The position numbers and the translations under genes are program-made. From Methylorubrum aminovorans (GTDB lineage: Bacteria > Pseudomonadota > Alphaproteobacteria > Rhizobiales > Beijerinckiaceae): a DNA stretch of 64,000 nucleotides. Shown piece after piece: positions 51,985 through 60,336 of the stretch; within the stretch, counting starts at the first letter, position 1, and each line of letters opens with the position of its first letter. The notes beneath the pieces were generated by a model, which was given only the letters and a program-made list of their open reading frames with translations, searched no databases and was not told where the DNA came from. The stretch is taken from assembly GCF_022179725.1 (NCBI RefSeq), contig NZ_BPRC01000003.1:1-64000 (forward strand), read 5' to 3'.

Positions 51985-53084
51985 AGACCTCCGCCCCCCG
52001 CCTTTTCAACGCCGTGTTCCCGCAGGCCATCGCGGTCGCGGCCGGCGTCGCCACGGTCATCGAGGACGACCGCGCGGCGGCGTGGCTCGCCCGGCGCCTG
52101 CCCCAGGCCATGCGCCCCGACGGCGAGCCCCTGGCCATGACGCCGTGGCCGCTGTCCGAGGAGCTCGGCGGCCTCGGGACCGCGCCGCGCCTCCCGGCGG
52201 TCGAGGGGCGCGCCTGGCTCGACGACGCCCAGGAGTGGGCCGAGCGGTCCGCCCGCGCGCTCCTCGCCGCGTCCCGAGCGGGGGATTCCGTCATCCACCA
52301 GGGCCTCACCCTGCCGAGGCATTTCGGGAACGTGCGCGACTGGCTTGCCGCCCTCCCGGAGACGGACCCGCGCATGCTGGACAAGCTGCCCCGGGTCACG
52401 TGGGACCAGGCCGTCGAGCACGCCCGCGCCTACCACGAGCGTCTCAAGCGGTCCCGCCTGCGCATCGCCGGCGACGAGGGCACCGCGGATCCCGTCCCCT
52501 CGGTCGGCGGGCATCGGTGGCTGCACATCGTCACCCCGGAGGCCCTGGACGCCGAGAGCGCCGCGATGGGGCATTGCGTCGGCGACGGCGGCTACGACCA
52601 CCTGACGTGGGAGCGAGGCCGGGATGGCCTCCCGGAGCGTCGCCGGCGCGCGCGCGACGCGGCCGCCGGCATCTGGTCCCTGCGCGACCGCGACGGCCGC
52701 TCGATCCTGACGGCCGAGGTTCACTCCGCCGGGTACGTCGCCCAGATCCAGAGGCGGTTCAACGAGAGCCCCCAGCCGGAGGACACGCCGCACGTCCTCG
52801 TCCTCCTCGACCACCTGCGCGCGGCCATGCCCGACCTCGACGACCCGGACTGGATCGTCCGGGACGAGCGCGACGGCAGCCTCCACCACTTTCACTGCAT
52901 GCCGGACGGCATCCACCTCAAGGGCACCCTCCTTCACCTAGCCCCATGCCAGTGGGCACGCCTCCCGACCGCCATGCGCGTCGAGGGCCGCGTCATCCTG
53001 TGGGGGCGGGTGAAGGGATCCTCGACCTCGACATCGGCCTCCACGTCGTCGGCCGGCTGCGAGTCCGCGAGGGCCTCCGGCTGA
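51981..53084 (+). CDS. PcfJ-like domain protein, probably frameshifted
   Basis: This 367-residue frame has a PcfJ-like core: MGHCVGDGGYDHL (His/Cys motif), GIWSLRDRDGRSILTAEVHS and YVAQIQRRFN, known from plasmid and phage accessory proteins of unclear role. The start ATG overlaps the previous stop. Near 53010, at a run of five G, sequence quality changes. This frame turns into Ser/Thr repeats (SSTSTSASTSS) and stops at 53084, while another frame carries on as plausible protein. The true gene was probably longer and lost one base. Read alone, residues after about 340 are an artefact. Confidence 0.6.
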   Translation: MKTSAPRLFNAVFPQAIAVAAGVATVIEDDRAAAWLARRLPQAMRPDGEPLAMTPWPLSEELGGLGTAPRLPAVEGRAWLDDAQEWAERSARALLAASRAGDSVIHQGLTLPRHFGNVRDWLAALPETDPRMLDKLPRVTWDQAVEHARAYHERLKRSRLRIAGDEGTADPVPSVGGHRWLHIVTPEALDAESAAMGHCVGDGGYDHLTWERGRDGLPERRRRARDAAAGIWSLRDRDGRSILTAEVHSAGYVAQIQRRFNESPQPEDTPHVLVLLDHLRAAMPDLDDPDWIVRDERDGSLHHFHCMPDGIHLKGTLLHLAPCQWARLPTAMRVEGRVILWGRVKGSSTSTSASTSSAGCESARASG

Positions 53085-53578
53085 CGGGCGAGCTCGTCGT
53101 CGAGGGCGACCTCGACCTCCGGGCGGCGGACGTGAAGGAGGCCCCGGAGGGCGCCCGCGTCACCGGCAGGGTCCTCACCGAGCGGGAGGCCGGCGGCCTC
53201 GATGACCTGTATTCCATCCAGCCGGGACAGATCCTGTTCCAGGCTGCGGGCGGCCGGCTGATCGAGGCCTACGACGCGTGCGCCGCGGAGATCGCGGTCC
53301 ACTTCCGCGATGTGCGGGTGACACGCCGCCAGCGGTACCGGACCGAGAGCCGGGTCGAGGACGTCATCCGCCGTGAGGGCTCGGTCACTGTCGAGATCAG
53401 GCGGACCCCGGAGCCCGCCGTCCCGCGCCACCTCCAGGGCGCGCCCCACTACCGGCAGATCGAGCACCGGGGCGGGCGGCGGCCGCTAGCGGCAGGGTCT
53501 CCGGGAACAGGCGGGCGCGCTCCGCCTAGTAGGCGACGAGGACGGCCTGGCACCAGACCTCCATGCCCTCCGCCTTGA
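53012..53578 (+). other. out-of-frame continuation of the PcfJ-like gene
   Basis: In the frame shifted by one at the G run, the sequence reads ILDLDIGLHVVGRLRVREGL, then TGELVVEGDLDLRAADVKEA and GARVTGRVLTEREAGG. This is a regular strand-turn pattern like the last part of the preceding frame (LPTAMRVEGRVILWG). It continues to about 53578, overlapping the end of the convergent integrase gene. Without a start codon of its own, it is best read as the original C-terminus of the preceding gene. Confidence 0.5.
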
Positions 53579-55025
53579 GGGTCATCCGCTGCCCCTTGGC
53601 GTAGTGGAGCCTGGTGACGTGCTCGACCCGCTCGCGCTCGTCCTCGGACCGGGCCGCCTTGTGGGCCAGGATCGCGGACGCGGCGCCGCCGAGGCGCCGC
53701 TCGTCGAGGAACGTCGCGATGGCGCGCCGGACGTCGTGGGGCACGAACGGGGCAATTCCGTACCGCTCCAGGAGCTCTTCGCGCGGCTTGCCCGCCGTCG
53801 AGCCCCGCTTCCGCCGGGTGACCGGCTTCGACTTGGCCGGGTCCTTGGCCCGCCCCTCCAGGCGATAGAGGAGCTGGTTCAGGGCCGATTGCCCGACCGG
53901 CCCGTCGCCCCGGATGGACGGTAACAGGTACGGCGACGGCGCCTCGCCCGGGACCTCGGCCGCCTTCCGGTAGCGCTCGATGACCGCCCAGGCCTCCGAT
54001 GGGATCGGCAACGAATGGGGGCGGCCGCCCGACTTGCCGCCCTTCATCTCGGGGCTGGTCCAGTTGACCGCCATCCACCCCGCGTGCTCGTTACAGGGAT
54101 AGACGCGGACCCTCTTCGTCGCCGTCAGGGGGGCGGTGCGCTGCCCGGTCAGGACCAGGGCCCACAGAGCGCCGAGCGTCCCGTCGCCGGTGGCGTGCTC
54201 GGTCGCGCCGAGGGTCCGGTGGTGCTCGGCCACGAGGAGCGGGCGGGCGAGGTCCGTCACCGTCGGGACGTGGTCCCGGACGCCGGGCGTGTATTCGATG
54301 CTCCAGCGGGCCCACCACTCGTACTGGCAGTCGGCCAAGCCCGAGACGCCGGCGTGGTAGCGCCACGCCCAGGACAGGGCCTCCTTGCCTTGCTGGACGG
54401 ACCGGTGCCCAGCCGACACGGTGTTCGCCTTCACGATGCTGTTCCGGCAGACCTCCAGGTCGGTGATCGTGAGGCTGGAGACCGGCCGATCCTCGATGGC
54501 GTTGAAGCCGGGGTGGCGCAGGTACGTGGCGTACTGCTCGCGGTAGCCGGCCTTGAGCTTCTTCGACTTGGTGGCGAGGAACTCCTCGACCAGGTCGCGT
54601 CACAGCCAGGGCCCGCGCAGGCGCCGGTCCGCGTCGGACAGCGGGGCGGGGGAATCCTGCGCCTCGATGACGCCGGCCATCCAAGCGATGTCGTCGGGCG
54701 TGCCGGTGGCGACCTCGGCCTCGTATGTCGCGAGGCCAGCCCGGGCGTTCTCGCCCCGCTTGGCTTGGAGCCGGGCCTGGTCCGCCTGGTCACGGGCGGC
54801 GTCGAGGTCGAGCACGTCGACGGAGGCGATGCGGAGGGTGGTGGTCCGGAGCTTGAGGTACCATGTCGCGGAGGTCCGCTGGACCCGGAGGACGAGGCCC
54901 TGGCACCTGTCGTCGGCCCAGTCGATGCCGCGCCCCTCCACCTTCCCGGAGGCGACGAGGGCCTTGGCCTTGCGGACGTGGTCGGCCGTCAGCCGGACCC
55001 TCTCGCGGACGTACGCTGACTTCAT
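53526..55025 (-). pseudogene. tyrosine recombinase (integrase) interrupted by an in-frame TGA
   Basis: From the ATG at 55025 the frame reads MKSAYVRERVRLTADHVRKA and an arm-binding domain to RRLRGPWL, then TGA at 54600-54602. It resumes in the same frame with RDLVEEFLATKSKKLKAGY and runs to 53526. The catalytic part holds TGQRTAPL (Arg), PHDVRRAIATF (His-x-x-Arg), LAHKAA (His) and LHYAKG (Tyr), so all residues of the family are visible. The total is about 499 codons. A Trp codon (TGG) to TGA change would explain the stop. The gene lies beside the tRNA-Gly attachment site, as expected of the element's integrase; as it stands it cannot make full-length enzyme. Confidence 0.75.
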
Positions 55026-55193
55026 CCCCTGTGCCCTCCGGCGTGATACCACGGCGATACCACGGAGCAGGGAACCGGACGGGTCGCCGATGTCGAGCGG
55101 CCAGGGACCGGAAATTGCAGTGTCCGCCTAGGGATTTGGCGTCCAAGGTTACCGCCGGGTGACGATTTTCCGGCGGGCCGGGAGGGCGGGAAA

Positions 55194-55239
55194 TCAGCCT
55201 TCCAAGCTGAATACGAGGGTTCGATTCCCTTCACCCGCT
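55194..55239 (+). other. tRNA-Gly(TCC) 3' fragment, attachment site of the element
   Basis: TCAGC-CTTCCAA-GCTGA is an anticodon arm with anticodon TCC (55201-55203). It is followed by a short variable loop, the T arm GAGGG-TTCGATT-CCCTT, and the acceptor strand CACCCGC with discriminator T. No D arm or matching 5' acceptor strand (GCGGGTG) is present upstream, so this is only the 3' part of tRNA-Gly left at an attachment site next to the integrase gene. Confidence 0.75.
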
Positions 55240-55312
55240 CCGCTCCTCTCCATCGTTCGGCCTCACGGGCAGATCTGAGAAGGCGGCTTCGAGCGAAGCG
55301 CGATCTTCGGCA

Positions 55313-56443
55313 TCAGATGACCGACGTGCGAAGCGGATCGTAGGTGGCGCGGTAGCTGCGCGGGCCGACGACCGGAAGCAGCAGGTTTCTCGCCCAGTCC
55401 GGCCAGCGCGCCGTGTGCGACAGGCGATCCGTCATCCGCTGGACATGCTCGACGCGGGGACGGCGCAGGCGCTCGTACTCGCCTCCGACACCGGTCCAGT
55501 CGTTTTGCTCCGCCAGCAGGCGAGCCAGCACCAGCGCGTCCTCCAGCGCGAGTGCCGCGCCCTGGGCCCAGACCGGCGCGGTCGCGTGGGCTGCGTCTCC
55601 GAGCAGGACGACACGGTCGCGTGCCCAGGCCGCGATGCGAACCTCTTCCAGCGGCGAGTGGTAGATCGCACCCGGCCGCGAGAGAGCCGCATCGAGCGTG
55701 TCGCGCACGAGACCGGGAAAGGCCGCGAAGGCGGAGCGGATCGCCGCCGGGTCGGTGCTGTCGCCATGCTCTGTGGTCGCCGAAACCCAGCCATAGGCCT
55801 CGTCGCGATCGACCGGGATCAGCAGGAAGAGGGCTCCGGCTCCGGCCCAGAGGGTCCAGGCTTCGATGCCGGGATTGGGGGTCATGAAGCGCCAGCTCTG
55901 CCTGGCCAGCATCGCGGCGCCGAGAGTCCGATCGCCGAACAGGTCGCGGCGAACCGTCGAGTGCACGCCGTCCGCGCCGACCAGCAGGCCGCCCGATTCG
56001 GTCGTGCCGTCCTCTCGCTCGACCCGAGCCCCCTGTGGGCCCAGCTGAATACCGGCGATCCCGGCTCCCTGCCGAATGTCGTCGTCCGGCAGGTCGCGCT
56101 GCAGGAGGCGCAGCAGGTCGGCCCGGCGCAGGCAATGGGATACCGTCTCGCCGCCCCAGAAGGCTTCCTCGTCAACCGCGAAGAGGAGACGCCCGCGCGC
56201 GGTGCGGTACTCGCGGCGGCGCACCGGCGAACCGGTCTCGCGCAGCCCGTCGAGCAGGCCGAGCCGGCTCAGCGCCTGCACCGCGTTGCCGGGCAGGTTG
56301 ATCGCGAGCCCCGCCTCCGCCTGCACCCCGCGCCGCTCCAGCGTGAGCGAGGGAATCCCCCGCCGATGTAGGGCCCGCCTGAGGGCGAGCCCGGCGATGC
56401 CGCCGCCCGCAATGAGCACCCGGCCGGCCTGTTGCGTGTCCAT
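55313..56443 (-). CDS. FAD-dependent monooxygenase (PHBH/UbiH-type fold)
   Basis: This 376-residue flavoprotein hydroxylase opens with VLIAGGGIAGLALRRALHRR, the dinucleotide-binding GxGxxG motif. SGGLLVGADGVHSTVRRDLF is the second FAD motif (DG) and RVVLLGDAAHATAPVWAQGA the GD motif that closes the FAD site. It probably hydroxylates an aromatic or small hydrophobic substrate using NAD(P)H and O2; the substrate is unknown. The ATG at 56443 gives MDTQQAGRV directly before the FAD motif, and a GTG 21 bases upstream is possible. It stands alone between the tRNA-Gly fragment and the phosphoketolase gene. Confidence 0.85.
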   Translation of the reverse strand: MDTQQAGRVLIAGGGIAGLALRRALHRRGIPSLTLERRGVQAEAGLAINLPGNAVQALSRLGLLDGLRETGSPVRRREYRTARGRLLFAVDEEAFWGGETVSHCLRRADLLRLLQRDLPDDDIRQGAGIAGIQLGPQGARVEREDGTTESGGLLVGADGVHSTVRRDLFGDRTLGAAMLARQSWRFMTPNPGIEAWTLWAGAGALFLLIPVDRDEAYGWVSATTEHGDSTDPAAIRSAFAAFPGLVRDTLDAALSRPGAIYHSPLEEVRIAAWARDRVVLLGDAAHATAPVWAQGAALALEDALVLARLLAEQNDWTGVGGEYERLRRPRVEHVQRMTDRLSHTARWPDWARNLLLPVVGPRSYRATYDPLRTSVI

Positions 56444-56581
56444 GCGGCTGCGCGCCCTTCCCACCCATGCGCCGGGTGGGCCTTAAGGGCCTTTCCCGGT
56501 TTCGGGAGCCCGATTGACGCCGGATCGCGCTTCGCCGCAAGCCCGTTCGTGTCTCGGCGGCGGGGGGTCCGCTCAGTCCGC

Positions 56582-59005
56582 TCAGTGCGGTGCGCCGCTC
56601 TCCCGGCGGGTCTCGTAGGGCCACTTCCAGCCCTGGATCTCGGGCATGTCCTCCCCGTGCTCGCGGATGTGAAGCTTGTGCGCGGTCAGGCGGTCGCGAA
56701 AATCCTGCTTGGCCCGCGCCGCCCGCGTGACCAGTCCCGGCACCCGGTCGATCGCCTCGATGGCGAGGTGGAAGCGGTCGAGTTCGTTCAGCACCACCAT
56801 GTCGAAGGGCGTCGTCGTGGTGCCCTCCTCGATGAAGCCGCGCACATGCATGTTCGCGTGGTTGGCACGGGCGTAGGTGAGGCGGTGAATGAGGTAAGGG
56901 TAGCCGTGATAGGCGAAGATCACCGGCTTATCGCGGGTGAACAGGCTGTCGAACTCGGCGTCCGAGAGCCCATGCGGATGGTCCCTGTCCGATTGCAGCG
57001 TCATCAGGTCGACCACGTTGACGACGCGGATGCGCAGGCCGGGCACGGACTGCTTCAGCAGATCGACGGCGGCGAGGGTTTCGAGCGTCGGCACGTCGCC
57101 GGCGCAGGCCATCACGACGTCGGGTTCGAGGCCGCTGTCGTCGGTGCCGGCCCAGTGCCAGATGCCGATGCCGGCCTCGCAATGCAGCCCGGCCGCGTGC
57201 GCGTCGAGCCATTGCGGCTGCGGCTGCTTACCGGCCACGATCACGTTGATGCGGTCGTAGGTCTTCAGGCAGTGGTCGGCGACCCAGAGCAGGGTGTTGG
57301 CGTCCGGTGGCAGGTAGACCCGCACGATGTCCGACTTCTTGTTGGCGACGAGGTCGATGAAGCCGGGATCCTGGTGACTGAAGCCGTTGTGGTCCTGCCG
57401 CCAGACATGGGAGGTCAGCAGGTAGTTGAGCGACGAGATCGGCCGCCGCCAGCCGAGTTCGCGCGACACCTTCAGCCACTTGGCGTGCTGGTTGAACATC
57501 GAATCGACGATGTGGATGAACGCCTCGTAGCAGGAGAAGAAGCCGTGGCGGCCGGTGAGCAGGTAGCCTTCGAGCCAGCCCTGGCAGAGATGCTCGCTCA
57601 AGACCTCCATGACGCGGCCCTCGTGGGCGAGGCTGACGTCGTAGGGCTCGATATTCTCGATCCAGACCCGGTCGGTCGCCTCGAACACGGCGTCGAGCCG
57701 GTTCGAGGCAGTCTCGTCCGGGCCCATGATGCGGAAATTGCGCGCCTCGGCATTGAGGCGGACCACGTCGCGCAGGTAGTGCCCGAGCGTGCGGGTCGCC
57801 TCGCCGACAGCCGCGCCGGGGTGCGGCACGGCCAGCGCCAAATCCTGCCAGCGCGGGAGCCGCAACTCACGGCGCAAGAGACCGCCATTGGCGTGCGGGT
57901 TGGCGCTCATGCGGCTTTTGCCCTCGGGCGCCAGCGCCGCGAGTTCGGGGCGCAGGCGCCCGGTCTCGTCGAACAGGGTTTCGGGCGCGTAGCTCCGCAT
58001 CCAGTCTTCGAGGATCTTTCGGTGCCCGTCATCGGTGCGGGCATTGCCGACCGGTACCTGATGGGCGCGCCAGAAGCCCTCGACCCGCTTGCCGTCCACG
58101 GTCTTCGGCCCGGTCCAGCCCTTGGGGCTGCGCAGCACGATCATCGGCCAGCGCGGGCGGCGAAAGCCCATGCCGCCGCCCCGCGCCTCGGCCTGGATGT
58201 CCCGGATGCGGCTCACGGACCGGTCGAGCGTCTCGGCCATGGCCCGGTGCATCGGCTCGGGCTGGTCACCCTCGACGAAGAACGGCTCATAGCCGTAGCC
58301 GGTGAACAGCGCCTCCAGCTCGTCATCGCGCATCCGGCCGAGCACGGTCGGGTTGGCGATCTTGTAGCCGTTGAGATGCAGGATCGGCAGCACCGCGCCG
58401 TCGGTGACAGGGCTCAGGAACTTGTTCGAGTGCCACGAGGCGGCGAGCGGCCCGGTCTCGGCCTCGCCGTCGCCGACGACGCAGGCGGCGATCAGGTCGG
58501 GATTGTCGAACACGGCGCCGAAGGCATGGACGAGGGCGTAGCCGAGTTCGCCGCCCTCGTGGATCGAGCCCGGCGTTTCGGGGGCGACGTGGCTCGGGAT
58601 ACCGCCGGGAAACGAGAACTGCCGGAACAGCTTCCGCATGCCCTCCGCGTCCTGCGAAACGTTCGGATAAACCTCGCTGTAGGTGCCCTCCAGATAGGTG
58701 TTGGCGACGATGCCGGGCCCGCCATGGCCGGGGCCGCAGATGTAGATCGCGTCGAGGTCGCGGGCTTTGATCACCCGGTTGAGGTGGACGTAGATGAAGT
58801 TGAGGCCCGGCGTGGTGCCCCAGTGGCCGAGGAGCCGCGCCTTGATGTGCTCCGGCTTCAAGGGCTCGCGCAGCAGCGGATTGTCGAGCAGGTAGATCTG
58901 ACCGACGGAGAGGTAGTTCGCCGCCTGCCAGTAGCGGTCGATCAGGGCGAGTTCCTCGGCCTCCAGCGTCGGGGCCGGTCGGTGCGCGGTCTGGGGCTCG
59001 GTCAC
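56582..59005 (-). CDS. xfp: phosphoketolase (xylulose-5-P/fructose-6-P)
   Basis: This 807-residue thiamine diphosphate enzyme cleaves xylulose-5-phosphate (and fructose-6-phosphate) to acetyl phosphate plus a triose or tetrose phosphate in the cytosol. Family sequence is strong throughout: [17 protein letters not shown] at the start, [37 protein letters not shown] for thiamine binding, [20 protein letters not shown] and the C-terminal [19 protein letters not shown]. The GTG at 59005 with AGGAGAAG upstream is the start; the further open frame is derived from a REP-like repeat. In methylotrophs it can feed acetyl phosphate and bypass carbon loss. No acetate kinase or phosphotransacetylase gene is adjacent. 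Confidence 0.93.
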   Translation of the reverse strand: MTEPQTAHRPAPTLEAEELALIDRYWQAANYLSVGQIYLLDNPLLREPLKPEHIKARLLGHWGTTPGLNFIYVHLNRVIKARDLDAIYICGPGHGGPGIVANTYLEGTYSEVYPNVSQDAEGMRKLFRQFSFPGGIPSHVAPETPGSIHEGGELGYALVHAFGAVFDNPDLIAACVVGDGEAETGPLAASWHSNKFLSPVTDGAVLPILHLNGYKIANPTVLGRMRDDELEALFTGYGYEPFFVEGDQPEPMHRAMAETLDRSVSRIRDIQAEARGGGMGFRRPRWPMIVLRSPKGWTGPKTVDGKRVEGFWRAHQVPVGNARTDDGHRKILEDWMRSYAPETLFDETGRLRPELAALAPEGKSRMSANPHANGGLLRRELRLPRWQDLALAVPHPGAAVGEATRTLGHYLRDVVRLNAEARNFRIMGPDETASNRLDAVFEATDRVWIENIEPYDVSLAHEGRVMEVLSEHLCQGWLEGYLLTGRHGFFSCYEAFIHIVDSMFNQHAKWLKVSRELGWRRPISSLNYLLTSHVWRQDHNGFSHQDPGFIDLVANKKSDIVRVYLPPDANTLLWVADHCLKTYDRINVIVAGKQPQPQWLDAHAAGLHCEAGIGIWHWAGTDDSGLEPDVVMACAGDVPTLETLAAVDLLKQSVPGLRIRVVNVVDLMTLQSDRDHPHGLSDAEFDSLFTRDKPVIFAYHGYPYLIHRLTYARANHANMHVRGFIEEGTTTTPFDMVVLNELDRFHLAIEAIDRVPGLVTRAARAKQDFRDRLTAHKLHIREHGEDMPEIQGWKWPYETRRESGAPH

Positions 59006-59057
59006 GGGGCTTCTCCTGGCTGGCGGGCGCATCCGGGTGACCGGAGCACGGCTTAGA

Positions 59058-59102
59058 GCATCGTCCCGAAAGGTGGTCACCGGCTTTCGGGAAAGACGAT
59101 GC
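59058..59102. repeat. dispersed palindromic repeat (REP-like), copy 4
   Basis: GCATCGTCCCGAAAGGTGG... and ...CCGGCTTTCGGGAAAGACGATGC form a 45-bp near-perfect palindrome between the phosphoketolase start and the end of the ABC permease gene. It is the best-preserved copy and serves as the reference for copies at 1772, 38540 and 45423. Confidence 0.8.
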
Positions 59103-59129
59103 AAAAACAAGGGAATAGCGCGTCGTCGG

Positions 59130-60335
59130 TCAGACCCCGAAGATCACGCGGCGGAAGCGGGCGAGGGCGAAGACGAAGTAGATGCTGCCGAGTGCGGCCA
59201 GCGCGAGCAGTTGCGGCCAGACCACGGACAGGCCGGCGCCGCGGTAGAGGACGGCCTGGGCCAGCGCGACGAAGTGCGGCGTCGGGCTCACGATCTGCAC
59301 CAGGATCTGGAGCCAGTACGGCATGCTCTCCATCGGCGTGCTGCTGCCCGAGAGCAACTGCATCAGCAGCAGGATCGGGATCACCAGCAGGCCGAACTGG
59401 CCCATGGAACTGGCGATGGTGCCGAGCAGGATGCCGAGTGCAGCCACCGCCAGCGCGTAGAGACCGCCACCGAACAGGAAGAGGGGGATCGAGCCTGCGA
59501 TCGGCACCCCGAGCCAGCCTTCCACGACGAAGACCAGCGACAGGCCGGCGCCGACGAGGATGACGAGCCCGTTGGCGATCACCTTGGCGAGCATGATCTC
59601 GACGGGCACCAGCGGCATCACCAGCAGGTGCTCGACCGTGCCCTGCTCGCGCTCGCGGATCAGCGCGGCGCCGGTGAGGATGACGGTGAGCAGCGTGATG
59701 TTGTTGATTACCTGCATCACCGAGGTGAACCAGCTCGTCTGGAGATTCGGGTTGAACTTCGCCCGCGTCACCACCTGCACCGGGGCGGTGTCGCTGAGGT
59801 CGCTGCGCGCGGCGAAACGGGCGACTTCCTGGGCGATGATGGTCTGGAGGTAGACCGAGCCGTTGCCGGCCTGGGTCATCGCCGTGGCGTCGACGCCGAG
59901 CTGGACCTCGGCCGGACGGCCGGCGAGCACGTCCTTCTGCAGGCGTGGCGGCAGCTCGATCGTGAAGACGAGACGGCCGGTATCCATGGCGGGGTCGATC
60001 TCGGACGGCGTCAGCGCGACGACGCTCTTCACCAGCGGTGGGTTGAGTGCGCTGACGATCTGCCGCGAGAGGTCGGACTGATCCTCATCCACGACGCCGA
60101 CGGTCAGGTTGCGCACCTCGGTCGAGGCGCCGGAGGCAACCGAGTGGACGGCGAAGGTGAAGGCGTAGACGACGAGGAACAGCATCACTGGATCGGCGCG
60201 GATGCTGCGCAGCTCCTTGACGATGAGGCGGAACACGTTGGCGGCATGCGTGCCGAAGCCCAGCGGTGCGGGGGCGGCGGATTGGTCAGGGCCGGCGCGC
60301 TCGGAAGGGCCGATGTTGCGAGCGGGGCCTGGCAT
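59130..60335 (-). CDS. ABC-2 type transporter permease (YhhJ-like)
   Basis: The 401-residue inner-membrane permease has an N-terminal helix ([20 protein letters not shown]) and a large periplasmic domain ([15 protein letters not shown] and following). Five C-terminal helices carry the ABC2 signature [20 protein letters not shown] and the glycine-rich [18 protein letters not shown]. It pairs with the RbbA-like double-ATPase permease just upstream (2 bp between stop and ATG) and the HlyD adaptor, as in the Escherichia coli yhiI-rbbA-yhhJ operon. The exported substrate is unknown; multidrug or envelope export is likely. Confidence 0.85.
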   Translation of the reverse strand: MPGPARNIGPSERAGPDQSAAPAPLGFGTHAANVFRLIVKELRSIRADPVMLFLVVYAFTFAVHSVASGASTEVRNLTVGVVDEDQSDLSRQIVSALNPPLVKSVVALTPSEIDPAMDTGRLVFTIELPPRLQKDVLAGRPAEVQLGVDATAMTQAGNGSVYLQTIIAQEVARFAARSDLSDTAPVQVVTRAKFNPNLQTSWFTSVMQVINNITLLTVILTGAALIREREQGTVEHLLVMPLVPVEIMLAKVIANGLVILVGAGLSLVFVVEGWLGVPIAGSIPLFLFGGGLYALAVAALGILLGTIASSMGQFGLLVIPILLLMQLLSGSSTPMESMPYWLQILVQIVSPTPHFVALAQAVLYRGAGLSVVWPQLLALAALGSIYFVFALARFRRVIFGV

Positions 60336-60336
60336 C

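Larger units (their letters stand above)
48923..55239. mobile_element. decayed integrative element/prophage remnant at tRNA-Gly
   Basis: A 6.3-kb block of short, mostly rightward, overlapping genes of phage type is bounded on the right by a tyrosine recombinase gene and the 3' part of tRNA-Gly(TCC). On the left it ends at a methylase/yihY junction that is not an attachment site, so that end was probably lost by deletion. Several genes (50017, 50885, 51981, 53526) carry single disabling stops or shifts. No capsid, tail or lysis genes are present, so it is a remnant rather than a viable prophage. Confidence 0.7.

Noticed and set aside
55022..55234. Leftward ORF starting MKGIEPSYSAWKAD
   Set aside because: This is the well-known spurious translation of a tRNA-Gly 3' end, not a gene.
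55150..55241. Complete tRNA-Gly gene
   Set aside because: Only the anticodon arm, T arm and 3' acceptor strand can be folded; there is no D arm or matching 5' strand upstream.
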